Source: Stichopus chloronotus
Lineage: Eukaryota; Echinodermata; Holothuroidea; Aspidochirotida; Stichopodidae
Assembly (NCBI GenBank): GCA_021234535.1
Contig: CM037848.1
Span: 16,075,444 to 16,139,443 of the forward strand
Reading direction: 5' to 3'
Length of the DNA: 64,000 nt
Under the pieces are notes generated by a model. It had not been told where the DNA came from and did not search any database. It worked only from the letters and a program-made list of their open reading frames with translations. Shown piece after piece: positions 1-13,549 of the stretch (positions are counted from its first letter, which is position 1; every line of letters starts with the position of its first letter). A program made the translations under genes and the position numbers.

Positions 1-1235
1 GAACTGTTGTATGAATTGCACATTGTCATGTAGTTGTCTTTTCAGTTAATTAGACAGAGCTTCTGTGGCAGGTGTTTATATTTTCTAAGGTGTGTGTGTG
101 ATGTTTTACATACACTTGGTGTGTCATCAAGCTACGAGTAGATTTGGTACAGATGTGATTGTACAGAACGATTTTAGATGAAATAGCATCCCTGATAAAA
201 CATATGAAATTTCTGAGATCAAATTCTTTTTACCATCGCAATTTGAAAATTAACAGCATTTAGTTTTTATATTATCTTAAAATTAAAATATTTAATTGCA
301 AACGATCATGTATGTTGTGTGTTAGCAAATTTACACATGTTCTTCTGCAAGAGACAAGAGTATTAAATTAGAAAATAAACAGTTTACACTGATGAATACC
401 AATGTTCACATTCTTGTTCATTTGTGGGTATAATTACATAAGAATATGTTGTTTTATCTCCACTGTTTAGCATGAAAAAAATGTATGGTATAGTTTTCTA
501 ACTGGATGACGTGTGGATTACACATTATCAGCATACCATTGTCAACAGGTGCACTTAATTGTCCCAGTAATGAACTATTAACTGCATTGCATTGTACTTA
601 CTTGAAGTCCATTACTCTGCTCCCACATATGCCAGAAAAAAATGACTGATAAAATGACTGACAAACTCTAATACACAGGTACAGTAAAGTTGTAATACTG
701 TACTTTTGTGTTATTTTTAGCAGAAACAGAATATTTTCTGTGCCTGGGTGAGGGGTGAGGAGGTGGTTTTGTTGCTTACATATGTCCTCCCACTGAACGG
801 AAATGGTCCCAAACCCCAAATTAGGAATTAGTAGTATCCATTCTTGGGTTTGACCTAATCTTAAACAAGATCCACAGTTGTAATTGAATTTGATTGTGGA
901 ACTTGGAGTCATCTAGTCTGACCGTAGCTGTTGTAATTTAGTTTGTTCGGTCAAAGAAATCATTAAAGGCCTGACCATTGATGAAATAAGTAAATGAAAA
1001 TTAAGGAAGAGAAATTCAATAATTTCTGGACTGCATAATGTAGATGTAAATAAGATACTAATGGTGACCTTCTTGGCATGATATTTAACATTTTATGGTG
1101 TAATATAAGTTTATTTGGGTACTAAATGTCAGCAGAAACCACAACATTTTAGGATGAGAAACAAGTACCCAAAACATAACATAAAATCGAAAATTACATG
1201 AACTAATAGTATAATTAACATCAACAAGTCAAGTT

Positions 1236-1760
1236 TCAGGAACCATGAGAATGGCATTGTTCTGGACCTGCAAGTGGCCCGGCTTTAGGGAAAGAGCCTG
1301 AAGGGAGGTCCTCCGTCTCCTCAACACCAGTGACAAGGAGAGGAGTCTCACGAGTCATTCTCCAGGGTGCCAGAGTGCATAGGCAAGGGTACATAATATT
1401 CCTGTGTTGAAGTCTACAGGACCCCTCCCAAAGACCAGGATAACACCAACTAAAGTAGTGCACCACTGGTCTAAACTTAACCAGTCTCCTGAGTAGCTGG
1501 GTGAGGAACCCATTCAGCCCCACTGTGGACACATTCAGAAACCCATGTTGGATCGCAGTGATGGCTGAACAATATTTGTTGATAGTTGACATGTTTGCCC
1601 TCATTATGGACAGGTCCATCAAGAACTCGAGAATTGGACCATGGACCCCTCTGACAGAGAACTGTAGTGGCCCCCACACCACCCTCGAATAAACTTGGCA
1701 AGTTTAGAATTGTTAGTGTGGACCAAGGAGGCCATTTTCTTATGAATTTACTGTGCATAA
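1236..1760 (-). mobile_element. Decayed tyrosine-recombinase element fragment (DIRS-like)
   Basis: Reading the minus strand gives a 148-codon open stretch (1236-1682). It contains STINKYCSAITAIQHGF, then STVGLNGFLTQLLRRLVKFRP, then a Trp/Pro-containing stretch. This resembles the SAM-like core-binding domain of DIRS/Ngaro-type tyrosine recombinases: a STIN-x-Y-x-SAI helix, a segment of the type 'G-x-x-P-L-(L/V)-x-x-L-L-R-G', then an (K/R)RP motif. A second minus-strand frame (1477-1758) continues upstream, suggesting a frameshift. No catalytic domain (R..HxxR..Y) is visible downstream, where the open frame ends in unrelated sequence. It is a truncated, non-functional copy. The identification rests on pattern memory only. 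Confidence 0.4.
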
Positions 1761-1820
1761 GTGAAGCAAGGCGTAAACATAGTCACTTGCGAATAACCAA
1801 ACCAAAGAATTGTGCGGAAA
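1753..1820. repeat. Dispersed repeat, copy 1 (paired with 13333-13398)
   Basis: The block GCATAAGTGAAGCAAGG ... ATAGTCACTTGCGAATA ... TGTGCGGAA recurs at 13333-13398 in the same orientation with scattered substitutions. Here it abuts the recombinase-like fragment, lying upstream of it on the minus strand. It may therefore belong to the 5' or terminal region of the same element family. Confidence 0.6.
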
Positions 1821-4800
1821 CAACATTAAAAAAGGCTGGGATAGTGCTTAAGGTACATTAGATGGAATAAACAATACCAGAGTGGAAAAGAAAATTGAAA
1901 CTCAAAAAGATGAATGCAATGTCTGTAAAATAATATCAGGGCTATGCAATATCTGCAAAATAATGTCAGGGCAAGATGAAATCATTATATCAGAAATAAA
2001 ATGAACATTGACAGTGAAACAACATTCAGTCAAAGCAACGCCGACCATTTAATGAAACAAGAACATACATGCACTCTACAGCACACTTATTCTTTACTTG
2101 TACATTAGCACTGTTGTTCATGATTGCTGTTTGATATGGCACAGTTTCAACGTTTGTTGGTTATTATTGTCTTACACTGGCTCACTCTTAGTGTTTTCTA
2201 TCTACATTGGATGATGTATGGTATTTAGTGTTTGCAGCAGCAGGTCTCAAATTCAGACACAGGTACCTGCAGTCCATGGTCAGTTGGGTACAAGGGTACC
2301 CGATGATATGACTTCAGTTACGCTATGAGTTGGTTGTGAAGTCATTCTGCTTTGAAGATTAAGGTAGCACCATGTGTCGGTAATATATAGGTGTTTTTAG
2401 ACATATGTCCTGAATTTTGTCGCAAGTAGAATTGCATTAGTGAAACTTTAGATGGAGGTAACAAGTTCAGCACCAGGTAATTTCATCGTTAGTTGGATAT
2501 TGGAATACCAGGATGCATAGCACAAACAATTGTGGTTGCTAAATAACATGGTACTTAACTTTGAATGTGTTCATACATTGATAACATTTTTTAGGCATCT
2601 ACTAGCTCTGCATTTAAAATCTCCTTAAAAAATTTTCCTGGTACAATTCGTATATCTATACCTTGTATGCAAATGGCTGTACCATAACTCCATGCAAGTA
2701 CTTGCATTGGACTTACAGTTTCAAGATTTCATTTTTTTTTTTCCTTTATTTTGTCATGGGGGTGTTGAAAAAAATTTAAATTTGGTATCAACTTTCATGG
2801 CTCAGTGAATATTGAACTTGGACATTCTATATCATGTTGTTCAATTTGCCATTAATATTTTTGGAAGTATCGTCTCCCAGGGTACCTTTTATCATCTCGA
2901 TTATCACAAGCTCAGAATTTATTACCTCTCGTAATATGCACCAAACTGATCCTACATTATAGAAATTTTGTTGAAACAATGTAAACACTTTTGATGGATG
3001 CACGGAAAATTAAAGTAAACCTCATGGGTCAGGTTACAAGCACGTTCTTTATCTGGAATGAAAGGTTCATCTTTCATCGATTAGAGCAGCTGGCCATCCT
3101 ATGTCAATCATGTTCCTGGATCCATGGATACTACAAACTATATAGGCTGCCAAGGAATACCAAATAACTTTCCCTCTGGAAATGAGATTCAAAACCTATT
3201 GATGTGAAAAGCCATTGACAGGCAGGAAAACATCTGGCAACTTAGAAAAACATGCAAGACAAAAAAGATGTGAGAAAAGAAAAAAGAGACATCAGTCCTA
3301 GGATTAAGGGAATGAACTAAGAGAAACCATAAAGCAACGTGTTACGATATGTAATCGATGGATTAATGTGAGACATAAATTGCCATATGGGACTGTAAGA
3401 GAATTAAGCTTTGTAATATTTTACTGCATAGTCAATGGATTATTTTGAAACTTGAATTGTCATGCCAGTGTACTATGAGAAGAAAACAGGAATGTTTTGT
3501 TGTACACTGTGCATCAATGCATTAATGTGGCTTTTATTGGTCGATTTCAGTCAAGTGACCATTTATCATCCAATGGATAATACATGGTCAATTTTAAAGT
3601 AAAATCGCCGGTTGATGAACACAATAAAACTAGATCAACAGTGTTTTGTAGTCTATCCCACCCCTTAGTCCTTACATATAGAGTAGGCCCTCACACAAAA
3701 TATGACTGTGAATTTTGTAGTAGGCCTAGCCTATGGGCTACTGAAAAGTGAAATAAATACCTAAAAATATAAATCCTAAATAAATTTATGTAGGCCTAAC
3801 AACAACGCAGTGTTAATATCAGTGGTTCTCGTTGCAGTGATCTTTCCTCTCTAAATTACAGAAAAGTGTCAGTGTTAAACTTATCAAAATGATATATTTA
3901 GCAGATGTGATAAAGCCTTCAGGAATTAGCATCCCTCTTCGTCAATCTTACGGAGAAGTCCAAAAATGAGTCCTTATAGAATAAAATCGTATAGAGCACC
4001 AAAGACTGCAATTGTAAAACTGCATAGTACACAACTTACATAAACACCACACTGACAGCTGAGTGCAAACTAGCAGCCAGTAGCTTGTTGTTGATATGCA
4101 TGTGATATTTATTTATTCTGTTTGTTACTTGTTTATTGTGCACAAATATTGGTGACATGTTGTGCATCTCACTCTGGGGGGTTGACGCTATTGCTGGATG
4201 CACTTGGGCTGTGCCCTCATGCATCGCTTGCATTAACCCCGATTGCATATTTTCCTTTGGAAAATGCATGCACAGTCCAGCGTTGATTAACCTTTAATTT
4301 GTTCATTTCCAGAGGCAATTTTTCAACATTTTACATGTGTCATTCAATTTGAATATAAATAAATATTATGTTCCCTTTCCCAGTTATCATCCCCTCTCCT
4401 AAGACCTCTCTCCAGGCACCTTCTCCCTTCCCTCTTCTGTGAATTCTGCAAATGCGAGAGATTTTATTGCTTTCATTGTGGCTTATTTTGCAATAGTTGA
4501 CTCTAATTTCTGATATGCTGTCTAGCTTTCAGTCTTTCTCCAGCAGACAGCATGCTCAATACATGTCTTGAGAATGAAGACTTTCAACATATACTTATGC
4601 ATGGCAACAAAACAAACAGTTTCATGCTGAAGATCTCAATAGCTTAATGCTTCTTTGTGGAGCACATTCCTGGCAACCTTCTCATCAATCACAGCGAGGC
4701 ATTAACCATAAATTGTAAGATGTGAACATGAGCAACTAGCTTGGTTGTATGTTTGTACGAAAGCCTTCAACTTCAAGCATGGTGGCTATGTGGAGCGGCA

Positions 4801-5729
4801 TATATTGTCATTGTAATCTGTCTCCATGTGTCATATGAAGGTAACATCTTGTGGTGAAGGCCTATAAATGGAACACGGTGGAGTCCAAATAATAAATAAG
4901 TAAAAAGGTAATCAGATCACAATCGATGGAGATGCTAAATAGTGGGAAGCCTAACTTCTTGGTAATAGCACTCAAGAAACTTACCTTTATTGTAGTGACA
5001 GGAAGCCTATATGGTAGTATGTCTTTTTGGTGTGCTTTAGGTGTATAAGAACAAGACAGCAGAATATATAATGGCTTAGTGATATTTGGGAATAATTACT
5101 TTTTATGTTGGACATATGTGAGGGTCTTTTATGATATAACTTGGTAATATTAAAAAGAATGACTGAAGTCTTGTGGGGCTCTGATGATGTTATTACTTAA
5201 ATTGGCATATATAGTTCTGAGCAGTATTATGTCTGCATATATATGTATTGAGATACTAGTATAAGATGAAGTTTCATTATCAGATATATGTGTGTACAAA
5301 TGTTCAAAAGGCCTTATCACAGCTGATATCATGTACCCATCAGCATATTACAGAAGTGTTGTTACCACCATATCACATTGCTACATGTAGATGTACTCCA
5401 AAAGTTTGGACATTAAACAAGTACTTTAGCACTATATTACTTATATTTTACAACAAATATGTTGTACACAGCATCATGTTTCATTTGCAGCACATTAATG
5501 TGGTCACAGCTACAGCTACCTCCAATTGTGTGTGTATCTAAGAAAAGTATTGACAGTCTGATTGGCCATATAATCATGCTGTAACTTTCCTGATTTTTCT
5601 GATATCTAGCAACTCCCTGATTTGATAATTACCCCATGCAAGTGCTGCAGAAAGGCCTAATGCTACTTGCATGGTCAATATTTCAGCCTTGTATATTGAA
5701 GCCTTCGATATTAAAGCTATTTAGACTGG

Positions 5730-6157
5730 ACAGTAGAAAGTATTCTTCACTGGTCAGTGTGGAGAAAATGTGTTCTTCTTTGGTCAGTATGAAGAGAAAG
5801 TATTCTTCATAGGTCAGTGTGGAGATAATCAGTGTTCTTTATTGGTCAGTATGAAAAGACAATGTTCTTCATTGGTCAGTATGGAGAGAAAGTTTTCTTG
5901 ATTGGTCAGTATGGAGAGAAATAGTTCTCCATCAGTCGGTATGGAGAGGAGCTTTTCTTCATGGTCAGCATGGAGAAAAAGTGTTCTTCTTTGGTCAGTA
6001 TGGAGAGAAAGTCTTCATTGGTCAGTATGGAGAGAAAGCATTCTCCATTGGTCAGTATGGAAAGTGATATTTATCAGTCTGTGTAGAAAGAATATGTTCT
6101 CCATTGGTCAGTATGGAGATAAGGTGAGAGAAAGCATTCTTCATTGGTCAGTATGGA
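5730..6157 (+). repeat. Minisatellite of about 30-bp units, about 14 degenerate copies
   Basis: Units of the form TTCTTCATTGGTCAGTATGG followed by AGAGAAAG repeat head-to-tail from 5730 to 6157. Unit length varies between 27 and 40 bp, and the core TTGGTCAGTATGGAGA is the best-kept part. Part of the array is open in one + frame (5902-6174), giving a repetitive Trp/Ser-rich peptide. This frame is a by-product of the unit being free of stops, not a gene. There are no spacers of unique sequence, so it is not a CRISPR-type array. Confidence 0.85.
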
Positions 6158-7572
6158 TCATTTTAAACCGGTGACTCATAACAAAAATACTCTCACAGAG
6201 TGTAATTTCTCAAACCAATGCAGCATAATGAATCAGAACTTTACTACTCTCATTGAAAAAAACATCGATGAATTTAAATATAAACAAATAAGCTACTACC
6301 ATTAATTGAGTAAGCTAATCACCTCCGGCTTGACTGCATACTGTGTGTCACGTGAGGAGTTATTCCTTCACGTTCATTAGCAGTGCAATTGGAATGGTGT
6401 AGATAGTGTAGGTGAATGAAAGAAAAGTATTGAGCTAGGTTAAATAGAAGCAGACAATTAGACTGACAGAAGAAAATAAACTCCAACCGAGTGATTTGAT
6501 TAATCCATGAAATTATCACTTCACTAATGGTTGCTAGGATATTATGCACAAATTTGTTGAACTTTAAAAATATACAGCTTGTCAAAACCTACAGATTCTA
6601 AACTATCACCTTCTACCATTACATGTGAGAATTCATTTCACTTTTTATAAACATGGTCATTAAATTTGCTTTTGTTCTAAATTCTAATGGCTTGCACATG
6701 CTCCAAACGACGTTTCGAAATCACAAACTGAAATGAGTACTGCTCAATGTTTTGAAGGCTTGTTACAAATGTATGTTGTTGAATTAAATATATTTGCTAT
6801 AAATTTCATTAATGTATCATATTTCATTGATAGGTATACTTATGAAGAAATGGCTTTCATTTACATTGTAATGTAGTTCTCACTTCAGCAGTTGCTTGGG
6901 TGCATTTGCCCGAGGCGAATGAAAGCAGAGAAGTAAGTAAAATGTTTGATCCAGCTGAATTTTATGGTAGCTATACATACTGAACACAAAATAACACTCA
7001 AGACTCTTACACTGCTAATTAAGGTACATAAGGAAAAACTCTTCTTAAGAGCTTCATTTTTGTTTTTAATATCAGGAGCTGGAGAGAGATTTATCACATA
7101 GTAAAACTTCAAGTAACCATGCGCTATAGTTTTGGTGAATGTGAGTTTACAGAGTAGCTGAGATAAGATATACATTACTGAAAATATACAAAGCTATCAA
7201 GTAGTACCTTAAGAGTATACAGTTATAGATATGACTATGAATTATGGATTATTTAGTTATCTGTGAGCTAGTAAGATAAGAAATATCATCACAACTTTGA
7301 AGGAAAAACAAAGAAATCAAACCAAAAAGGCTGGTGTTTTTATTATTGTTAGTACAATTTAATTTATGCACAGGAATTCTGCACTAGTTTGCAGAAAGTT
7401 TAAAGATCATGTGGTATGAAAATTACAAAATGTTCTTTTCTAAAAAGAAATTCCAAAATGTTTTTTTCAAAATGTTGTTTTCTAGAAACATGTCACATAA
7501 CCTTTAACAACTTGCTATATTGGGCTCCAGTAATGACATGGTTAAGTTAAGAAAATTGCCTGATCATGTGTT

Positions 7573-8120
7573 CTTAAAGGTCGTTTGACATGAAAATGAC
7601 CATCATGAATTGGGCACATCAATCATTGGAAATGTTAAAAATACCCACAAAATCCACCAAAGATTGACAATGTTACAGGCAAATTAATATCTCAAAGCTG
7701 CATCATGAATAAACATTGGCTTAGTGCTGTATGCAAATTTGTGACATCAAGAGATGGACCCCTATGATATGTCATATGTAAATCCTTTGTTTACTTAACC
7801 TTCATTCTAAGGACATTGGGGATTTTTTGAACCCAGAGGGTTTTATTTTGGAAGAGTATAGTTTTTTTCTTCAAGAATATTGATATCACCTACCAATGTG
7901 AAACTCAGTAATTAAGTAATTAAGAGGCAAAATATATAGGCTTCACAAATCAATACTGATACTACAATACTTGACTTCCTCTGTTTTACGTTTTTATCAC
8001 ACTTTGAAAAGTCATCTCTCAAAAAAGGTAAAAGTAGAAACAAAATTGCAACGGATTTTCGCTCAGGGCTTTACTTTGCAACTTCCGTATGAAGCTAGCT
8101 CTTTCTAAGATGCATGTCAC
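7573..8120 (+). repeat. Interspersed repeat family A, copy 1 (about 540 bp)
   Basis: This block is collinear with 20555-21104, 43111-43636 and 60746-61281. Shared landmarks in order are: TTAAAGGTC...CATGAAAATGAC near the start, TCAATCATTGGAAATG, GACATCAAGAGATGGA, GAGGGTTTTATTTTGGAA, ACTTTGAAAAGTCA, CTCAGGGCTTTACTTTGCAA, and finally CTCTTTCTAAGATGCATGT. No ORF, terminal inverted repeat or tail was seen. All four copies lie in the same orientation. It is a non-autonomous element of unknown class. Confidence 0.8.
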
Positions 8121-9695
8121 TCAACCAAATAAACTTTGGCAGCATTGAACTGATTTGGCATTTTCGCCCCCCAGTTAGCCTTTTTGCGTCCTTCAAGGTT
8201 ATTTTGGAATCACTATGGTTTTTTCAATTCATTCTAGTTTTATGTGGTTTAGTCTTGCTAAAATCCTTGACAAGTGTTCAAATCTCTGTTTGTGGGTTAC
8301 ATGCACTCGACCACCCTGGTTGGGTTTCAAGGTTGGCTATCTGTTAGTGAATATTTTAAGTTTCAAGGTCCAATAAGTGCAAACTATCAACATTAGAAGA
8401 GTGTAACTATAAGGATGGTAGCTCTAAGTAACTGTGTCAACCCATCCTCCCTAGATTTCTCTGTTTGGCTGTTTTATACTTCTCATAATCCGCTTTGTGA
8501 TTCTGCAGGACTTACAGTTCCCTGCAGTGTAGAGACATCTTATTTAGATGAATGTCTCCCATTGGCATTTATTGATGCTAGTTTGATAACATCAAGAACC
8601 ACAGGAATTCACTGTATGGGAGAAGGACCATATACTCTGCAGGGATTGAGGTGCATATGGCTGACCACAAACCAACGTGTTTCAAGTTATTAAAAAGATG
8701 ACGACTGTCTCATTACAAGAGAGTTGTTTGTAACCCTCTGTGCAGTGTTAATTGTGAAAGATTTTGCAAAACAGTTTATTTTCTCAATCCTTCTAATTAT
8801 ATTCCTTCTGATTATGTTCTTCGAGCATGAATGAAACTGTAAGTTGATGAGACTGTTTATCTTAGAACTACTGTACAGTAATTATTCTTTTTTTCTGTGG
8901 TTGTCATAACAAGTACGGTATCAAAGACTTAAGCAAGTGCACTCATGCACAGTAACACTGCACTGCTGATAATCCCTCAGGAATATATTAAAGTTTTGTA
9001 AATTGAAAAGATTATCATTGAATGGACAGAAAGTTAGAGGGTTACATCTTCAAATTCTCTAGCTTTGAGAAAGAAAAGATGGAAGACAGAATTCCAAATA
9101 AATAAATAAAGTATTATCAACATCATAGCTGATAAGACAGACTAGTGATATGTTTATGGCTGAACTACTTTCCATGCAGTATGTTTATTAAGTTAAAAGT
9201 GCTACATGCACATGGAGAAAGTGTGATGCAGAAGATATGCCCAAATGAAGAAAACCTCTTCAAATTGAATTATTTCTGTAATTGGTTTATTGCCTTAGTG
9301 TATCATTAAGAATAGTCTACTGTAGCTTTTCCCCATAAATTGAGTTGTACATACCTTCATTGCAATTACTGCACATGACATTTTATTACCTTAAATGAAG
9401 CTATGTGACAGTTTTAATCTCACAGTTTGTCGTTGAGTGACGTCATACTCTTAATGTTACCATGGAAACCATCAGGGTTTTTTGCCTTGCTGCTGTATAA
9501 TTTGTATATACAGAACATTGAGTTGTGAGTTAAGAGTTAAATTAAACCTGTCAGTTTAGTGTGCAATTGTAGGCTCAGAGTGATCACAGTGTTACCACAT
9601 TGTCTCAGCCAGTGGATGCAACAGCTAAACTGATAGATGCTTTTCACGTTAGATTTGGGTAAGTAGCACAATGGATACAGATGGGTGATAATGGT

Positions 9696-9731
9696 GATGA
9701 TGATGATGATGATGATGACGATGATGATGAT
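9696..9731 (+). repeat. GAT microsatellite
   Basis: A near-perfect run of GAT triplets (one GAC) spans about 36 bp and is followed by a degenerate continuation. It has the same motif as the large satellite at 22337-22950. Confidence 0.9.
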
Positions 9732-10023
9732 AACGGTAATAATGATCTGCATATTAATCACTCATAATAATGATTAAGACAATTTTTTGTATGATAGTTC
9801 AAGAATTTTTGTGTATCTAGTGATAGCTATGAGTATTTTTACAGATCTGGCAGGCATGATTACTTCATTTAAATGTGTGTGCATGTGTTAATTGTGAACT
9901 AAACTCCAAAGACAAGGAATTGTTGCAATGGTAAAGTGACTACTCAGAAACCAAAGCAATGAAATTCACATTACATACTCCAAGTCACCTCAGCTTGAGA
10001 TTACTTAGCTAAGTCGCTATAGG

Positions 10024-10168
10024 GCTAGCGATTATGGAAGGACAGTGACCAGATATGCACACGCACAATTGTCAGTTGATAGACTGTGGTCAATATATGG
10101 TAAACGCATAGGTTACATGAGGTGAGTACGTCGCTGGCTAATTCCCAAACCATTAAGTTTTGGGGATT
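10024..10168 (+). repeat. Dispersed repeat family B, copy 1
   Basis: It shares with 15018-15153 the ordered landmarks GGAAGGA, CCAGATA, ACACACAATTG, TAGAC-GTGGTCAA, ATAGGTTA(C/T)(A/G)TGAG, T(G/A)CATCGCT and TAATTCCCAAACCA, ending near GGGATT. No coding capacity was seen. The family is unknown. Confidence 0.65.
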
Positions 10169-10195
10169 AGATGACACAGGTACAAAGAATATATG

Positions 10196-10325
10196 TTAAA
10201 CATTATAGATATAATGTCAAATTGCAACCACATTGCATTGCATTTAATATTATAGACGTAATGTCAAATGCAACCACATTGCATTGCATTTAACATGACA
10301 GACATAATGTCAAATGCAACCACCA
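10196..10325 (+). repeat. Tandem repeat, three units of 46-47 bp
   Basis: The segment AATGTCAAATGCAACCACAT followed by TGCATTGCATTTAA occurs at 10213, 10260 and 10306 (start of AATGTC), giving periods of 47 and 46 bp. The units are highly similar, so the duplication is recent. It lies directly downstream of repeat B copy 1. Confidence 0.8.
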
Positions 10326-12404
10326 GTAGATAGCTTTTAGGAAGTTAGTTATTTGCCAAAAGATCTCATATTACAGTTTGATATGATAAACTTACATACA
10401 TGACTAATGTTTTTGAAACAATTCATTTCTTTCTTAGTACATTGTTTGCTTCTCTGTAAACAGCTTTATAATGCCTTGCATTCTAGTTGTGCTAATGAAC
10501 ATGGTTTGATAAAAAAGGTAAATTAAATTGTAAATCCTATATTTACTTTACTCCTCACTTACCTGCCTCAGCATAACAGTAATCATAATAATATTGATCA
10601 TACATGAGTGCTGCCTTAATGTTATATTTGAAAATTTTGAGTCGCTGTAACTCGAGAGCCATGTTTATGTGATCATGCATTGCATGTTTCACTTTGAGAT
10701 TATGTCAAGTGCAGGATTGTTGCAGGATGTGCTGAACTGTTATTAGCATAGGCTAATCGTAGCCTATCAAAGTAAAGGTTATACAGTAACTGACCATGCT
10801 CTTCACATCTCTGTCACATACGTCCTCGTGTCACGATTGTCACATCATGAAGAGTGGCCATCCACTGAAGTGTGAAAGATTCTAATGCAACACTCATAAC
10901 TTAGAGGGCTCTTTTTACAAGGTCAAGATTAGAAAAGCAACAGACGCAAAATTTCTGTTCTCCGTCAACGTTTTATGATCTTTTGGCAAGTCCTGAAGGA
11001 GGGATATGCCAATAGCTGTTGGCTGTATTAGCTGCTCATGAATGGAAATCAATTATTGATGGTGCCTGTGTGGCTATGTTGTTCGTAGTTTATGGCCATG
11101 AATGTCTAACAACGTCTCCTCGGGTGTGTTGGCAATATATTGCAATTGCATCGGGGAGAGCTGCCATCCCGGAGACAGCCTGCACTTGGAGAGTGCAAGT
11201 AGAGATGTATACTTTATTATCTACTCCAGTGAAGGGTGAAATGAAGCACTTTGTGAGAGGAGAAAGAGATCAGATTTGAGCAGCAAGTATTATCATCACC
11301 AAAGGAATTAGCTAGAACAGCAAACACTATGTGCAGAAAAATTTAAAGCCTGTTGGCATAATTGAATAAACTGTTGGACCTAATTTTGAAGGAAATATAA
11401 AATAAATAATGTACTATCAAATTATCTTCTGAAGATGAACTTGGTGAAGTTTCTCCAAACCTACCAATCATTGTGGTAGGGTAAATAGGTAGGAGTATTT
11501 TCTCACTGAATGGTGAATATAGCTACCCATTGCATGATCAATTCAATTAATTAAATGATTAAGTGTAACAATAAACACAGGTGTTAATGTGTGTTTTTTT
11601 TTTAAACAAAGAAAAGCAATCCACTCAAAAAGTTAACATCCTACTTTAACACAATGACTTCTTTCATGTGCATAAGGCATTACCTGTGGACAGTATCTGG
11701 TGACTTGGATCCATAGTAGAGAAGGAACTCTGCATGTAATCTACTATTTCTTTTTACTTTCATTGTTTTGACTGAACTATAACAATGCACCTTATTATTT
11801 TACTCTTCTTCAAGTTTTCAATAGCATGAATAATGTTATATCGACCCCATGAGAAAGTAACACCACTGTCAACATTGACTCAGAGGTGTTATCTACTCCT
11901 TTTGCATGTCCATCCTGTTGGGACTTTAACGTACAGTCCTTGTGAATTATATTTTATGCTTTTTCATTTAGGTTAATGGACTGCAATAACCGTTTCCTAG
12001 ATTAAATGACCTCAACGCAGACATGCGATAGTCCTTTGCAACGTTGAGTCATTTTGTCGCTTGTCACTTTTCACAGATTCTCTGCTGGGATCATTCGATA
12101 AATTTATGAATGGCAGCGTGTGTCCGTGATTTGAGCCTTTTTAGGCAATTGCTTTAAGCTAATAAAATCCATTTAGGTTGGTACCATTTAAAGAGAGTCT
12201 ATATTTACTTGTAGGACAAAAAGGACGGCTCTATAATTGTGAGTAACTTCATGGTAAAATATTGACATCTAAATAGCATTTTATTATGTCATATTATTAC
12301 TAACTAAAATGTTTGTGAGTCATGAACCTTGCACACAATAATTTGCACCAGTGCTCTCTTTAAGCAAATATCCATAAATTTGGCATCCGTACACTCCCTG
12401 TGTT

Positions 12405-12495
12405 GTAGTTTTTGCATTAAGTGTGTGTGAAGTGTGCATGCAGTCATTGCATGGTCAGAATGGCACCAACGATAATTAGAATAGTAGATAGAGCC
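12405..12495. repeat. Dispersed repeat family C, copy 1
   Basis: Minus-strand reading of this segment and of 13550-13640 gives related DNA: TATTCTAATTATCG versus TATGCAAACTACCG, then a similar spacing to (C/A)TGCATGCACACT versus ACATGCACACTGAA. In translation this shows as YYSNYRWC versus YYANYRFC and TACTL versus KTCTL. The similarity is probably a short non-coding element rather than a gene. Confidence 0.4.
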
Positions 12496-13332
12496 AGAGT
12501 CATGAAAATCAAATAACAGAACTTTCTTCAGGTCAAGTCTTGCTCTTTTCCGTTTACTCGTCAATAAATAAAAATCAATAGTTAGTGATGTATTTGAAAT
12601 ATGTTCTTGTTAGTAAAGCCTGAATTCATTTGGACAAAACAGAGAGAGTACTGGGTTGGTAGCAGTGACAGCTAGCATCGTGTATAGTATATTTTTAATT
12701 AGGTTTGCAAAACTTATTAAAGAACAATAAATTCACAGTCAGAAGGATTTTAATGGATTGATGCAAACTAGTTAGGTCCTGTGTCGTATCTTCACGTTTG
12801 ATTCTTCTGATTGATTTTAGGGAGTTTTACTGCAGTTGTATTAAGAGCTTTAAACATTATCACTGTCAAGGACACACATCAAAAAAGTTTTTTTAACCCT
12901 ATCATTAATTTAAAAGTTAACAATTAAATTAAAGTTACAAAGTGAAGGATCGATGTTAATTAATACACCATTATATGTGCATTCCAAACCAATCCATATC
13001 TCTGTGTTGTATGGTCGAAGCAAGCATTATGTTTTCTGATTATGTAATATTCACATTGTAGACATTCTTACCACCTTGCTTACTCATGCATTAAGTTTGA
13101 CCTATCTCAAAGTGCAATCGAAATCTATTCCGACAGCACGCCCTCTTGGCCTAGGCACGCCCTCATAGGGCTGAGCCTTGAAGGTGAAGGGGTAGGTATA
13201 GTCGAGGCTCGCCCTTCTTTGGCTTTTGCTTTGGCGTGCTCCAACGTGTTTCAGAGAGTTCCTGGTCTTTCACCTCATGCGAGAGACATTCCGACACAAA
13301 AACCTTAAGTATCTTCTCTTTGAGTCAAACTG

Positions 13333-13398
13333 ATGCATAAGTGAGCAAGGGGTGAGTATAGTCACTTGTGAATATCCACACCAGTTAGTGGTGCGGAA
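13333..13398. repeat. Dispersed repeat, copy 2 (paired with 1753-1820)
   Basis: The segment contains GCATAAGTGAGCAAGG, ATAGTCACTTGTGAATA and GGTGCGGAA in the same order as at 1753-1820. The flanking stretch 13125-13330 is markedly more GC-rich than its surroundings, with a short imperfect duplication of CACGCCCTC. It could be part of the same element, but no protein similarity is evident. Confidence 0.55.
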
Positions 13399-13549
13399 CC
13401 AGTCAGTTGTGGGGAATTAACCAGTTATGGTCCTACGTATAGCCATGTGACTCTAGCATATGGTATGAGTCTGTATAGCTTACCTCATGCTTCCTTAAAC
13501 CAGGTTATGCATTTAACTTGAATTGCTTGTTTGTCGCTATAAAGTGGAA

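Noticed and set aside
5730..6157. CRISPR-like appearance of regularly spaced repeats
   Set aside because: There is no unique spacer between repeats, the units are degenerate, and the window is clearly animal DNA.
5902..6174. 90-codon repetitive frame rich in Trp and Ser
   Set aside because: By-product of the 30-bp minisatellite; units change length and frame, so no conserved peptide repeat exists.
8114..8693. Two consecutive + frames (77 and 92 codons) as a small gene
   Set aside because: The first begins in the tail of repeat family A, neither has recognisable motifs, and no splice sites link them.
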